Shown here: positions 1 to 5,928 of the stretch, one piece after another
Position numbering within the stretch: the stretch's first letter is position 1
Layout of the letters: each line of letters begins with the position of its first letter
Assembly (NCBI GenBank): GCA_016283605.1
Contig: JAEENF010000119.1
Coordinates: 1 to 5,995 of the forward strand
Reading direction: 5' to 3'
DNA from: Prevotella sp.
Lineage (GTDB): Bacteria; Bacteroidota; Bacteroidia; Bacteroidales; Bacteroidaceae
Length of the DNA: 5,995 nt
Program-made: the position numbers and the translations under genes
The notes under the pieces: model-generated
What the model saw: the letters and a program-made list of their open reading frames with translations, nothing else
Databases searched by the model: none
What the model was told of the DNA's origin: nothing

Positions 1-1229
1 ATACCTATGCCAAGGAGAACAACAAGAAATTGCACCTGATGGGTCTGACCAGCGATGGTGGTGTGCACTCCAGCCTCGACCATCTGTTTAAGCTTATCGA
101 GATCGGTAAGGCCTATGGTCTGAAGAATCAGGTGTTCGTGCATTGCTATATGGACGGTCGCGATACCGACCCCAAGAGCGGTAAGGGCTTTATCCAACAG
201 GTAAGTGATGTCTGCGCTGCGAATGATGCTGCCATCGCCAGCATCGTGGGTCGTTTCTACGCTATGGACCGCGATAAGCGTTGGGAGCGTGTGAAGGAGG
301 GTTACGACCTAATCGTGAACGGCACGGGTAAGCAGGCTACCGATATGGTTGCTGCCATGCAGGAGAGCTACGACGAGGGCGTGACGGATGAGTTCATCAA
401 GCCTATCCATAATGCTTCTGTGAATGGTTGCATCGAAGAGGGCGATGTCGTCATCTTCATCAACTTCCGTAACGACCGCGCCAAGGAGATGACCATCGCA
501 CTGACTCAGGAGGATATGCCTGAGCAGGGTATGAAGACCATCCCTGGACTGCAGTACTATTGCATGACGCCATACGATGCAAACTTCAAGGGCGTGCATA
601 TCCTCTTCCCCAAGGAGAACGTAGAGGACACGCTGGGCGAATACCTGAGCAAGCAGGGCAAGAAGCAATTGCACACCGCTGAGACGGAGAAATATGCACA
701 TGTGACCTTCTTCTTCAATGGTGGTCGCGAGGCTCCTTACGAGGGCGAGGATCGTATTCTGGTACCCTCTCCGAAGGTGGCTACCTACGACCTGAAGCCA
801 GAGATGAGTGCCTATGAGGTGAAGGATAAGCTTGTGGCTGCTATCAACGAGGCTAAATATGACTTCATCGTGGTGAACTTCGCCAATGGTGATATGGTGG
901 GCCATACAGGTATCTACAACGCTATTGCCAAGGCTGTATGGGCCGTTGATAATTGTGTTCGCGAGGTCATCGAGGCTGCTAAGGCCAACGACTATGAGGC
1001 TATCATCATTGCTGACCACGGTAATGCCGACAACGCTATCAATCCTGATGGTTCACCCAATACTGCTCACTCACTGAACCCAGTTCCTTTCATTTATGTA
1101 ACGAATAACAATAGCGCCACAGTGAAGGACGGTCGTCTGGCTGACGTGGCTCCCTCCATCCTGCACATCATGGGACTGGAGCAGCCTGCCGACATGACGG
1201 GTGAGAACCTGATCAGCGATAATAAATAA
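1..1229 (+). CDS. gpmI: 2,3-bisphosphoglycerate-independent phosphoglycerate mutase, N-terminus missing
   Basis: Cytoplasmic glycolytic and gluconeogenic enzyme that interconverts 3- and 2-phosphoglycerate using two Mn ions and a phosphoserine. The frame is open from base 3 to the TAA at 1227-1229, giving 408 visible residues. The family is usually about 505-515 residues, so roughly 100 N-terminal residues, including the phosphorylated serine and the first metal aspartate, lie upstream of the window. Visible family motifs are SDGGVHS (near 54-74), DGRDTDP (near 153-173), the RFYAMDRDKRW arginine segment (near 250-282), FRNDRA, and the metal ligands: Asp and His of GDMVGHTG (codons 891 and 903), Asp-His of ADHGNAD (1014 and 1017) and His of NTAHS (1068). 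All visible catalytic positions are intact. The TTG at 30 and ATG at 39 are internal codons, not starts. It overlaps ung by one base, so the two are probably one transcript. Confidence 0.97.
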   Translation, partial: TYAKENNKKLHLMGLTSDGGVHSSLDHLFKLIEIGKAYGLKNQVFVHCYMDGRDTDPKSGKGFIQQVSDVCAANDAAIASIVGRFYAMDRDKRWERVKEGYDLIVNGTGKQATDMVAAMQESYDEGVTDEFIKPIHNASVNGCIEEGDVVIFINFRNDRAKEMTIALTQEDMPEQGMKTIPGLQYYCMTPYDANFKGVHILFPKENVEDTLGEYLSKQGKKQLHTAETEKYAHVTFFFNGGREAPYEGEDRILVPSPKVATYDLKPEMSAYEVKDKLVAAINEAKYDFIVVNFANGDMVGHTGIYNAIAKAVWAVDNCVREVIEAAKANDYEAIIIADHGNADNAINPDGSPNTAHSLNPVPFIYVTNNNSATVKDGRLADVAPSILHIMGLEQPADMTGENLISDNK

Positions 1230-1894
1230 TGAATGTTCAGATAGAACAAAGCTGGAAACAGCATTTACTTGGTGAGTTCGACAAAGACTATTTTGTCGGG
1301 CTCACCAATTCTGTTCGTTCTGAGTATTCGCAATATACCTGCTATCCGCCAGGTAAACTGATTTTCAATGCCTTTAACCTTTGTCCGTTTGATAAGGTGA
1401 AGGTGGTGATTATCGGGCAGGATCCGTATCATGAGCCGGGCCAAGCCCATGGGTTGAGTTTCTCTGTGCAGGACGGTGTGATGTTTCCGCCTTCGCTGCA
1501 GAACATCTTCAAGGAGATTCACGACGATCTCGGTACGCCAATCCCAACATCTGGCAATCTTTCGCGATGGGCAGAGCAAGGCGTGCTGCTGCTGAATGCT
1601 TCTTTGACCGTTCGTGCCCATCAGGCGAATAGTCATTCCACGCTGGGTTGGCAGAAGTTTACCGACGCTGCAATCCAGGCACTGGCCACGCATCGCGAAC
1701 ATATCGTCTATATGCTCTGGGGTGGCTATGCCCGTTCGAAGGCCTATATGATTGATAAGTCGCGCAACCTCGTTCTTGAGTCTGTTCATCCCTCGCCCCT
1801 GAGTGCCAATCGCGGCGGTTGGTTCGGCCAGCACCAGTTCTCCCGCTGCAATGCCTATTTGGAGCAGAACGGCCAGACTCCCATCGTGTGGTAA
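1229..1894 (+). CDS. ung: Uracil-DNA glycosylase, family 1
   Basis: Removes uracil from DNA by cleaving the N-glycosidic bond, the first step of base-excision repair of deaminated cytosine or misincorporated dUMP; cytoplasmic. The 221 residues match the usual length of about 220-230. Visible motifs are the water-activating loop GQDPYH at 63-68 with catalytic Asp65, the uracil-stacking Phe78 in GLSFSV, Asn123 in LLLNASLTV that reads uracil, the SHSTLGW segment near 135-141, and the minor-groove loop HPSPLSANRG starting at His187. All key residues of the family are present, so it should be active. The ATG at 1229-1231 shares its A with the TAA stop of gpmI (TAATG). There is no Shine-Dalgarno sequence of its own, so translation is probably coupled to gpmI. 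A run of 7-bp repeats separates its stop from the next gene. Confidence 0.98.
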   Translation: MNVQIEQSWKQHLLGEFDKDYFVGLTNSVRSEYSQYTCYPPGKLIFNAFNLCPFDKVKVVIIGQDPYHEPGQAHGLSFSVQDGVMFPPSLQNIFKEIHDDLGTPIPTSGNLSRWAEQGVLLLNASLTVRAHQANSHSTLGWQKFTDAAIQALATHREHIVYMLWGGYARSKAYMIDKSRNLVLESVHPSPLSANRGGWFGQHQFSRCNAYLEQNGQTPIVW

Positions 1895-1896
1895 CT

Positions 1897-1917
1897 ATTC
1901 ACTGTTCACTATTCACT
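1897..1917 (+). repeat. Three tandem 7-bp units between ung and the DUF3109 gene
   Basis: Units are ATTCACT (1897-1903), GTTCACT (1904-1910) and ATTCACT (1911-1917). The array starts two bases after the ung stop and ends four T's before the next ATG, so it makes up 21 of the 27 intergenic bases. No Shine-Dalgarno sequence is present. The same unit in the same orientation fills the ptb-buk junction. The function is unknown; it may be a short sequence repeat that sets spacing between co-transcribed genes. Confidence 0.9.
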
Positions 1918-1921
1918 TTTT

Positions 1922-2533
1922 ATGAAGCTTCCTCCTATCATTCAAGTCGGTGACGTGCTACTCTCGTCAGAGATTCTGACGGAGAAGTTTTGTTGTGACC
2001 TGAGTGCATGTAAGGGCGAGTGCTGCGTGGAGGGCGATGCCGGAGCACCCGTAACTCTCGATGAAATCGCTGAAATCGAGGATTGTCTGGATGAGGTTTG
2101 GGGTGATCTCTCTGCCTCGGCACAGTCTGTCATCGATAAACAGGGCGTGGCGTATACTGATCAAGAGGGCGACCTCGTCACGAGTATCGTCAGAGGTAAG
2201 GACTGTGTCTTTACGTTCTATGATGATTTGGGAGATATTCATGATTGTTGTCTTTGCGCATTAGAGAAGGCTTACAGAGCGGGAAAGACCCGATTCTGCA
2301 AACCTGTAAGTTGTGCGCTGTATCCTATCCGTGAGAAGAAACTTGGAGAGGGTTTGGTCGGTCTGAACTACAACCGTTGGGATGTCTGTAAGATGGCCAT
2401 CGAAAAAGGGAAGGCACTGGACCTTCCCCTATATGAGTTTCTGCGCGACCCGCTTATCCGTCGTTTTGGCAAAGACTGGTATCAGGAGTTGCTTGATACC
2501 GTCAAAGAACTGAAGGCACAGGGGTATCTATAA
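1922..2533 (+). CDS. Cysteine-rich DUF3109 family protein, putative metal-binding
   Basis: A 203-residue protein with no signal peptide or membrane segment, so probably cytoplasmic. I recognise it as DUF3109-like, a family widespread in Bacteroidetes without an established function. It has 13 cysteines, at 24, 25, 30, 34, 35, 55, 95, 109, 110, 112, 126, 131 and 156. The N-terminal group (CC-x4-C-x3-CC) and the later FCKPVSCALYP block resemble the zinc- or iron-chelating YkgJ-type CxxCxxCC proteins, so a bound metal or cluster is a reasonable inference but not shown. The acidic middle part (about 47-60) and the helical, lysine-rich C-terminus carry no motif I can name. It starts with ATG 27 bp after ung, behind a 7-bp repeat array, and is probably in the gpmI-ung transcript. 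Its TAA directly abuts the stop of the convergent GH95 gene. The last 130 bp also hold inverted repeats that seem to serve the opposite strand. Confidence 0.88.
   Translation: MKLPPIIQVGDVLLSSEILTEKFCCDLSACKGECCVEGDAGAPVTLDEIAEIEDCLDEVWGDLSASAQSVIDKQGVAYTDQEGDLVTSIVRGKDCVFTFYDDLGDIHDCCLCALEKAYRAGKTRFCKPVSCALYPIREKKLGEGLVGLNYNRWDVCKMAIEKGKALDLPLYEFLRDPLIRRFGKDWYQELLDTVKELKAQGYL
2403..2428 (-). terminator. Candidate intrinsic terminator of the GH95 gene, inside the DUF3109 coding sequence
   Basis: Read on the minus strand, arms GGGAAGG (2428-2422) and CCTTCCC (2414-2408) form a perfect 7-bp stem around a 7-base loop, extendable by one T-G wobble. The stem is followed directly by five T's (2407-2403). 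It lies about 105 nt past the GH95 stop codon and is oriented for that transcript. No intergenic space exists in which a terminator could otherwise sit. The stem is modest in length, and no folding energy was computed. Confidence 0.6.
2478..2500. repeat. Perfect 7-bp inverted repeat at the 3' end of the DUF3109 gene
   Basis: Arms GGTATCA (2478-2484) and TGATACC (2494-2500) flank a 9-base loop. No T-run follows on either strand, so it is not an intrinsic terminator by itself. On the minus strand it lies between the GH95 stop and the candidate terminator, where it could protect the 3' end of that mRNA. It may also be chance within coding sequence. Confidence 0.4.
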
Positions 2534-4918
2534 TTACCAGGTTTTGACAGGGAGGGTCTGTCCGGCTTTCAGTTTGAGGGTTTTCTGTTGACCATTATAC
2601 AATAAGGTGACTGTGCCGGCGTTTTTGGCCTTGATATGACAGTCGCGTACATTCCCGTCCTTCCACTCGAAACTAAGTTCATAGCCGCCGCGTGCACAGA
2701 TTCCGCTGACGGAGCCTTCCTTCCAGGATTCAGCCACTGCAGGGAGCAGTTCGATAAAGGTCTTGCCGTCTTTGATCGTAGACTGTATCAGCATCTCACA
2801 GACACCGGCTGTACCACCAAAGTTACCATCGATCTGGAATGGCGGGTGAGCGTCAAAGAGGTTGGGGTAGGTACCTCCGCCCTTGTGCCAGTTCTTCCAT
2901 TCAGAACCCTTCGAGCCTCGTGGAGCGATGGGGGTCAACAGCTTTTGGTAGATGTGATAAGCCTGTTTGGAATTATGCAGACGAGCCCAGAGGTTGATGC
3001 GCCAACCGGTACTCCAACCAGTGGTCTTGTCGCCCTTGATTTCAAGCGAACGCTCTGCTGCCTTCTGCAGAGTGGCGTCAGTAAGATGATTGCCAGGATA
3101 GAGACCAATCAGATGACTCTGATGACGATGTTGGAAATCCCAATCGTCCCAGTCGTAGTACCACTCATTGAGATCACCCATGTGACCGATGGTGTAGGGG
3201 TGCAACTTGGCCAGTGCCTGTTCCATCTCTTTGTTTTTTTGACCTAAGATCTTGCCGGCCGCGATGGTATTGATAAAGAGTTCGCGGATGATGGCGAGGT
3301 CGGCGGTACCGCCGTAGCAGGTGGTGCCGTGATAGCCTTTATCCGTCTTATACTCGTTCTCAGGCGATGTACTTGGGGCGGTAATCAACTCGCCAGGTTG
3401 CTTGGGGTTGTCGATGAGCCAACGCAGGCAGAACTGAGCAGCGCCCTTCATCAGAGGATAGGCAGTATTCTTAAGATACTCCTTGTCCTGCGTGAACTGA
3501 TAACGCTCCCAAAGGGTGTTCACCAGCCAGGCTCCCCCAAGGTTCCAGTTCGACCATTCAGGACTCTCGTTCTTCTCGCCCACTGGGTTTGTCATCGCCC
3601 AGATGTCGCTGTTGTGACTGGAGCACCAGCCTTCACTTATATTATAATAGTTCTTGGCTGTGTATTTACCATTGGCAGCCAGTCCTGCAATGAATCCATC
3701 CAGTGGTTCTGCCATCTCTGCCATATTCGCCACGAAGGCAGGCCAGTAATTCTCTTCGAGATTGATGTTCACGGTGTAGTTGCCGCGCCAAGGTGACCAG
3801 AGCTGTGGTGCCCAGAGTCCTTGCAGATTGGCAGGCACATTCTTGGTTCTCGACGATGAAATGAGCAGATAGCGTCCGAACTGGAAGTACAACTCCTCCA
3901 GATAAGGTGTCTGGTCGTTGCCGTTGGTATAGTCCAGCAGCAGCTCGTCGGTCATGCGGCGCTCCTTGGCACCAGGCAGGTCCTTGGGATTGCGACCACC
4001 CTTGTTCAGACAGATCTTCACGCGATCGTAGATAGCCTTATAGTCAATCAGATGGCGGGCATAGAACTCATCGAAGCTATAGTTCTGCGTGTGCCACAGA
4101 TCATTAGTTACTGCTTCCAGATAGTTGGCACCCTCTTTAACGGGGTGCTTGTTGAAGCCGTTAAAGCTGGTTTCGTTGACGATGTATATAATCGCCTCCT
4201 TGGCTTTGGTGATGGTGAGCGATGAGTCACTGGCTGCCATCTCACCGTCAGTCTTTACGCTCAACATGGTGCAGAAGTGGGTACTCTCCTGAGGTTCGCC
4301 GGTGGCGTGTCCGGTCATGGTGAGTTGTCCCAAGGAACTCTTCACCTGATGAGGCACTTGGGCTGTCAGTGCTATCTGGCAGTTGATGTCACCACGCAGA
4401 CGGATGGCGATGAGCTTGTCAGGATTTGAGGCAAAGTATTCTCTCGTGACCAGTTTCCCGTCACGCTTATAACTGTCACGTACAATGGCTGAGTCGATAT
4501 CCAGGGAACGCTGATAATCCGTGATGGCACCAAGTCTCAGGTCTTTGATGTGGAGTGTGCCCAGTGGCTGATAATACTGCGAGTTGGGCCCCTGAACATG
4601 CAATTGCAACGAGTCTGCTAACTCATAGTCCTCGTTAAACAATGCCTTGCGGATTTCTGGAATCCACTTGTGGGCTTCGGTATCAAGGTTCCGGTCTACG
4701 GGTTTTCCCGTCCACAGGGTGATGTCGTTGAGATAAATGATGTTGTCGTCGGTGCCACCATAGACGAGGGCTCCGAGTTTTCCGTTACCGATGGGTAGGG
4801 ACTCCTCGAAATAGGTTGCGGGTTTGTCATACTGTAGCACCATTGGTGCCTGTTCTTGCGCGAAAGTACCCATTGATGACATTGCTAAGCAGATCAGTAG
4901 AATGCATTTCTTTGTCAT
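2534..4918 (-). CDS. Exported GH95 glycoside hydrolase (alpha-L-fucosidase or alpha-L-galactosidase)
   Basis: Predicted to hydrolyse terminal alpha-L-fucosyl or alpha-L-galactosyl residues from glycans by the inverting mechanism of family GH95. The protein has 794 residues, a normal length. A signal peptide is clear: MTKK, a hydrophobic core to about residue 16, then cleavage after TFA (20/21). There is no lipobox, so it is probably periplasmic. Rough architecture from the family: N-terminal beta-sandwich about 26-255, alpha/alpha barrel about 300-710, C-terminal beta domain to 794. Catalytic motifs visible are NIN at 384-386 (the two asparagines), STSPEN with the general acid Glu520, and QIDGNFGG with Asp697. 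Thr382, two residues before the first Asn, is where fucosidases such as AfcA have His (see findings). I chose the ATG at 4918 over the in-frame ATG at 4990: it gives the signal peptide, and the -7 box at 4971-4978 would start transcription downstream of 4990. No SusC/SusD genes are adjacent in this window. Confidence 0.93.
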   Translation of the reverse strand: MTKKCILLICLAMSSMGTFAQEQAPMVLQYDKPATYFEESLPIGNGKLGALVYGGTDDNIIYLNDITLWTGKPVDRNLDTEAHKWIPEIRKALFNEDYELADSLQLHVQGPNSQYYQPLGTLHIKDLRLGAITDYQRSLDIDSAIVRDSYKRDGKLVTREYFASNPDKLIAIRLRGDINCQIALTAQVPHQVKSSLGQLTMTGHATGEPQESTHFCTMLSVKTDGEMAASDSSLTITKAKEAIIYIVNETSFNGFNKHPVKEGANYLEAVTNDLWHTQNYSFDEFYARHLIDYKAIYDRVKICLNKGGRNPKDLPGAKERRMTDELLLDYTNGNDQTPYLEELYFQFGRYLLISSSRTKNVPANLQGLWAPQLWSPWRGNYTVNINLEENYWPAFVANMAEMAEPLDGFIAGLAANGKYTAKNYYNISEGWCSSHNSDIWAMTNPVGEKNESPEWSNWNLGGAWLVNTLWERYQFTQDKEYLKNTAYPLMKGAAQFCLRWLIDNPKQPGELITAPSTSPENEYKTDKGYHGTTCYGGTADLAIIRELFINTIAAGKILGQKNKEMEQALAKLHPYTIGHMGDLNEWYYDWDDWDFQHRHQSHLIGLYPGNHLTDATLQKAAERSLEIKGDKTTGWSTGWRINLWARLHNSKQAYHIYQKLLTPIAPRGSKGSEWKNWHKGGGTYPNLFDAHPPFQIDGNFGGTAGVCEMLIQSTIKDGKTFIELLPAVAESWKEGSVSGICARGGYELSFEWKDGNVRDCHIKAKNAGTVTLLYNGQQKTLKLKAGQTLPVKTW

Positions 4919-4970
4919 AGTTTTATAGCCTTTTTGATGATGTATTCCTTCGATTTGAATTATTTTGCTG

Positions 4971-4978
4971 CAAATATA
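4971..4978 (-). promoter_or_regulatory. Candidate -7 box of the GH95 gene promoter
   Basis: The minus strand reads TATATTTG, an exact match to the Bacteroidetes -7 consensus TAnnTTTG. Transcription would begin near 4963-4964, leaving a leader of about 45 nt before the ATG at 4918. No good TTTG-type -33 element is found at the usual distance upstream, so the promoter may be weak or need an activator. An AAGG (4932-4929) ten bases before the ATG is a possible weak ribosome-binding site. Confidence 0.55.
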
Positions 4979-4983
4979 CATTT

Positions 4984-4995
4984 TTTCCATGGAAA
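4984..4995. repeat. 12-bp perfect palindrome in the divergent intergenic region
   Basis: TTTCCATGGAAA is fully self-complementary. It overlaps the left end of the adjacent 17-bp dyad by four bases, so the two cannot both form as hairpins, but either could be a protein-binding site. A second nested pair, TTTTTCC (4982-4988) and GGAAAAA (5010-5016), surrounds the 17-bp dyad. Confidence 0.5.
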
Positions 4996-5008
4996 TACAT
5001 TGTATTTC
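4992..5008. promoter_or_regulatory. 17-bp dyad, candidate operator shared by the GH95 and ptb promoters
   Basis: GAAATACA and TGTATTTC are perfect inverted arms around a single T. The dyad covers the ATTG proposed as the ptb -33 element, and lies 13-29 bp upstream of the GH95 -7 box. This is a position from which a dimeric regulator could act on both divergent genes. No regulator gene is present in the window, and I cannot assign the site to a known family. Confidence 0.45.
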
Positions 5009-5028
5009 GGGAAAAAGTTGTAACTTTG
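4999..5028 (+). promoter_or_regulatory. Candidate Bacteroidetes-type promoter of ptb-buk
   Basis: TAACTTTG at 5021-5028 is an exact match to the TAnnTTTG -7 consensus. ATTG at 4999-5002, 18 bp upstream, is a fair -33 element (consensus TTTG). Transcription would start near 5035, giving an AT-rich leader of about 24 nt with no Shine-Dalgarno sequence, as is common in Bacteroidetes. The spacing, position and consensus match together make this the best-supported promoter in the window. Confidence 0.7.
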
Positions 5029-5058
5029 AACCGTAAAACGTGAATATTACAATTTGTT

Positions 5059-5895
5059 ATGCAACCAATTAAGACACTTAACGACATGATTGTGTTCCTC
5101 CAGAAGCGAGGAGACAAGAAGCGTGTGGCTGTGGTCTGCGCCAATGATGCCAGTACCCGATACGCAGTAGAGAAAGGCAAGGAAATGGGCTTTATCGAAC
5201 CAATTTATGTGGATGGCGATGACAAGGACGAGTGTGCCAGAAGGGCCGTGGCGCTCTGTAAGAGCGGTGAGGCAGACATCTTGATGAAGGGACTCATCAA
5301 CACTGATGTCATCCTGCGCGCGATATTAGATAAGGAGAACGGTATCCTGCGCCCGGGTCATGTGCTCACCCATGTGGCGATGGCTGAGATTCCCAGATAT
5401 GAGAAGGTCCTTTTCTTCACTGACGCTGCCGTGATACCAGTGCCTACAGAGGCTCAGCGCCGCCAGCAGATCCACTATATGAACTATATCTGCCACTCTC
5501 TCGGTATCGAGGAGCCTCGTATCTCACTCATCCATTGTGCAGAGAAGGTGAGTGCCAAGACATTCCCGTATACCGTCGATTATCTTGAGATTATCGCTGA
5601 GGCTCAGACGGGTAAGTTCGGACGCTGTATCATCGATGGTCCGTTGGACCTGAAGACATCGCTCGACTCTGTTAGTCTGCGGGAAAAGGGCATCCATAGT
5701 GTCATCGACGGACAGGCCGACGCCTTGATCTTCCCAGATATCGTGGCAGGCAACGTCTTCTATAAGACTATCACGCTCTTCGGTTATGCCAAGACAGCTG
5801 GTGTGCTGCAGGGTACGCAGTGTTGTTGTGTGCTCCCGTCACGTGCCGACAGCCCCGAGTCAAAATACTACAGTCTGGCTCTTGCTGCCATATAA
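5059..5895 (+). CDS. ptb: Phosphate butyryltransferase (phosphate acyltransferase family)
   Basis: Cytoplasmic enzyme that exchanges CoA for phosphate on butyryl-CoA or a branched-chain acyl-CoA, giving the acyl phosphate used by Buk. It has 278 residues, slightly shorter than the roughly 300 of clostridial Ptb. It belongs to the phosphate acetyl/butyryltransferase fold, seen from LMKGLINTD (75-83), VLTHVA (102-107), FTDAAVIPVPT (120-130), IDGPLDLKTSLD (192-203), the ADALIFPDIVAGN block (220-232) and the C-terminal SRADS (261-265). The last two blocks and the presence of buk next door favour Ptb over Pta, but acyl specificity cannot be read from the sequence. The ATG at 5059 lies about 24 nt past the predicted transcription start. 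An odd detail is Cys255-257, three cysteines in a row just before the SRADS motif. It is divergent from the GH95 gene and is followed 33 bp later by buk. Confidence 0.92.
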   Translation: MQPIKTLNDMIVFLQKRGDKKRVAVVCANDASTRYAVEKGKEMGFIEPIYVDGDDKDECARRAVALCKSGEADILMKGLINTDVILRAILDKENGILRPGHVLTHVAMAEIPRYEKVLFFTDAAVIPVPTEAQRRQQIHYMNYICHSLGIEEPRISLIHCAEKVSAKTFPYTVDYLEIIAEAQTGKFGRCIIDGPLDLKTSLDSVSLREKGIHSVIDGQADALIFPDIVAGNVFYKTITLFGYAKTAGVLQGTQCCCVLPSRADSPESKYYSLALAAI

Positions 5896-5897
5896 TT

Positions 5898-5925
5898 ATT
5901 CACTATTCACTCTTCACTATTCACT
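5898..5925 (+). repeat. Four tandem 7-bp units between ptb and buk
   Basis: Units are ATTCACT (5898-5904), ATTCACT (5905-5911), CTTCACT (5912-5918) and ATTCACT (5919-5925). The array begins two bases after the ptb stop and ends three bases (TCC) before the buk ATG, filling 28 of 33 intergenic bases. It is the same unit, orientation and placement as in the ung-DUF3109 gap, with one more copy. There is no Shine-Dalgarno sequence. Confidence 0.9.
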
Positions 5926-5928
5926 TCC

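Noticed and set aside
309..1019. Long antisense open frame (236 codons) across gpmI
   Set aside because: It lies wholly inside a clearly coding gene with intact motifs, shows no recognisable domain, and is explained by codon bias of the sense gene.
1265..1834. Antisense open frame of 189 codons across ung
   Set aside because: The sense strand encodes a complete uracil-DNA glycosylase; the reverse frame has no motif and a low-complexity, Arg/His/Leu-rich look typical of shadow frames.
1922..2533. DUF3109 protein as flagellin N-methylase or other named YkgJ-type enzyme
   Set aside because: Only the cysteine pattern is reminiscent of that group; there is no flagellar context and no specific motif to support the function.
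2540..2625. Possible plus-strand terminator for the gpmI-ung-DUF3109 transcript
   Set aside because: Only a 5-bp GACAG/CTGTC pair and a GCCGGC followed by a T-run were seen. Stems are too short, and both lie in GH95 coding sequence, so I do not call one.
2636..3247. Plus-strand frame of 203 codons opposite the GH95 gene
   Set aside because: The opposite strand carries the GH95 catalytic motifs, including the Asp of QIDGNFGG, in this interval. The plus frame has no domain, promoter or conserved motif.
3329..3796. Plus-strand frame of 155 codons opposite the GH95 gene
   Set aside because: Same reasoning: it overlaps the codons for the general acid and NIN motif on the other strand and shows no family resemblance.
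4923..5180. Minus-strand 85-codon frame from within ptb through the divergent promoter
   Set aside because: It crosses both predicted promoters and the start of ptb, with no signal peptide or domain.
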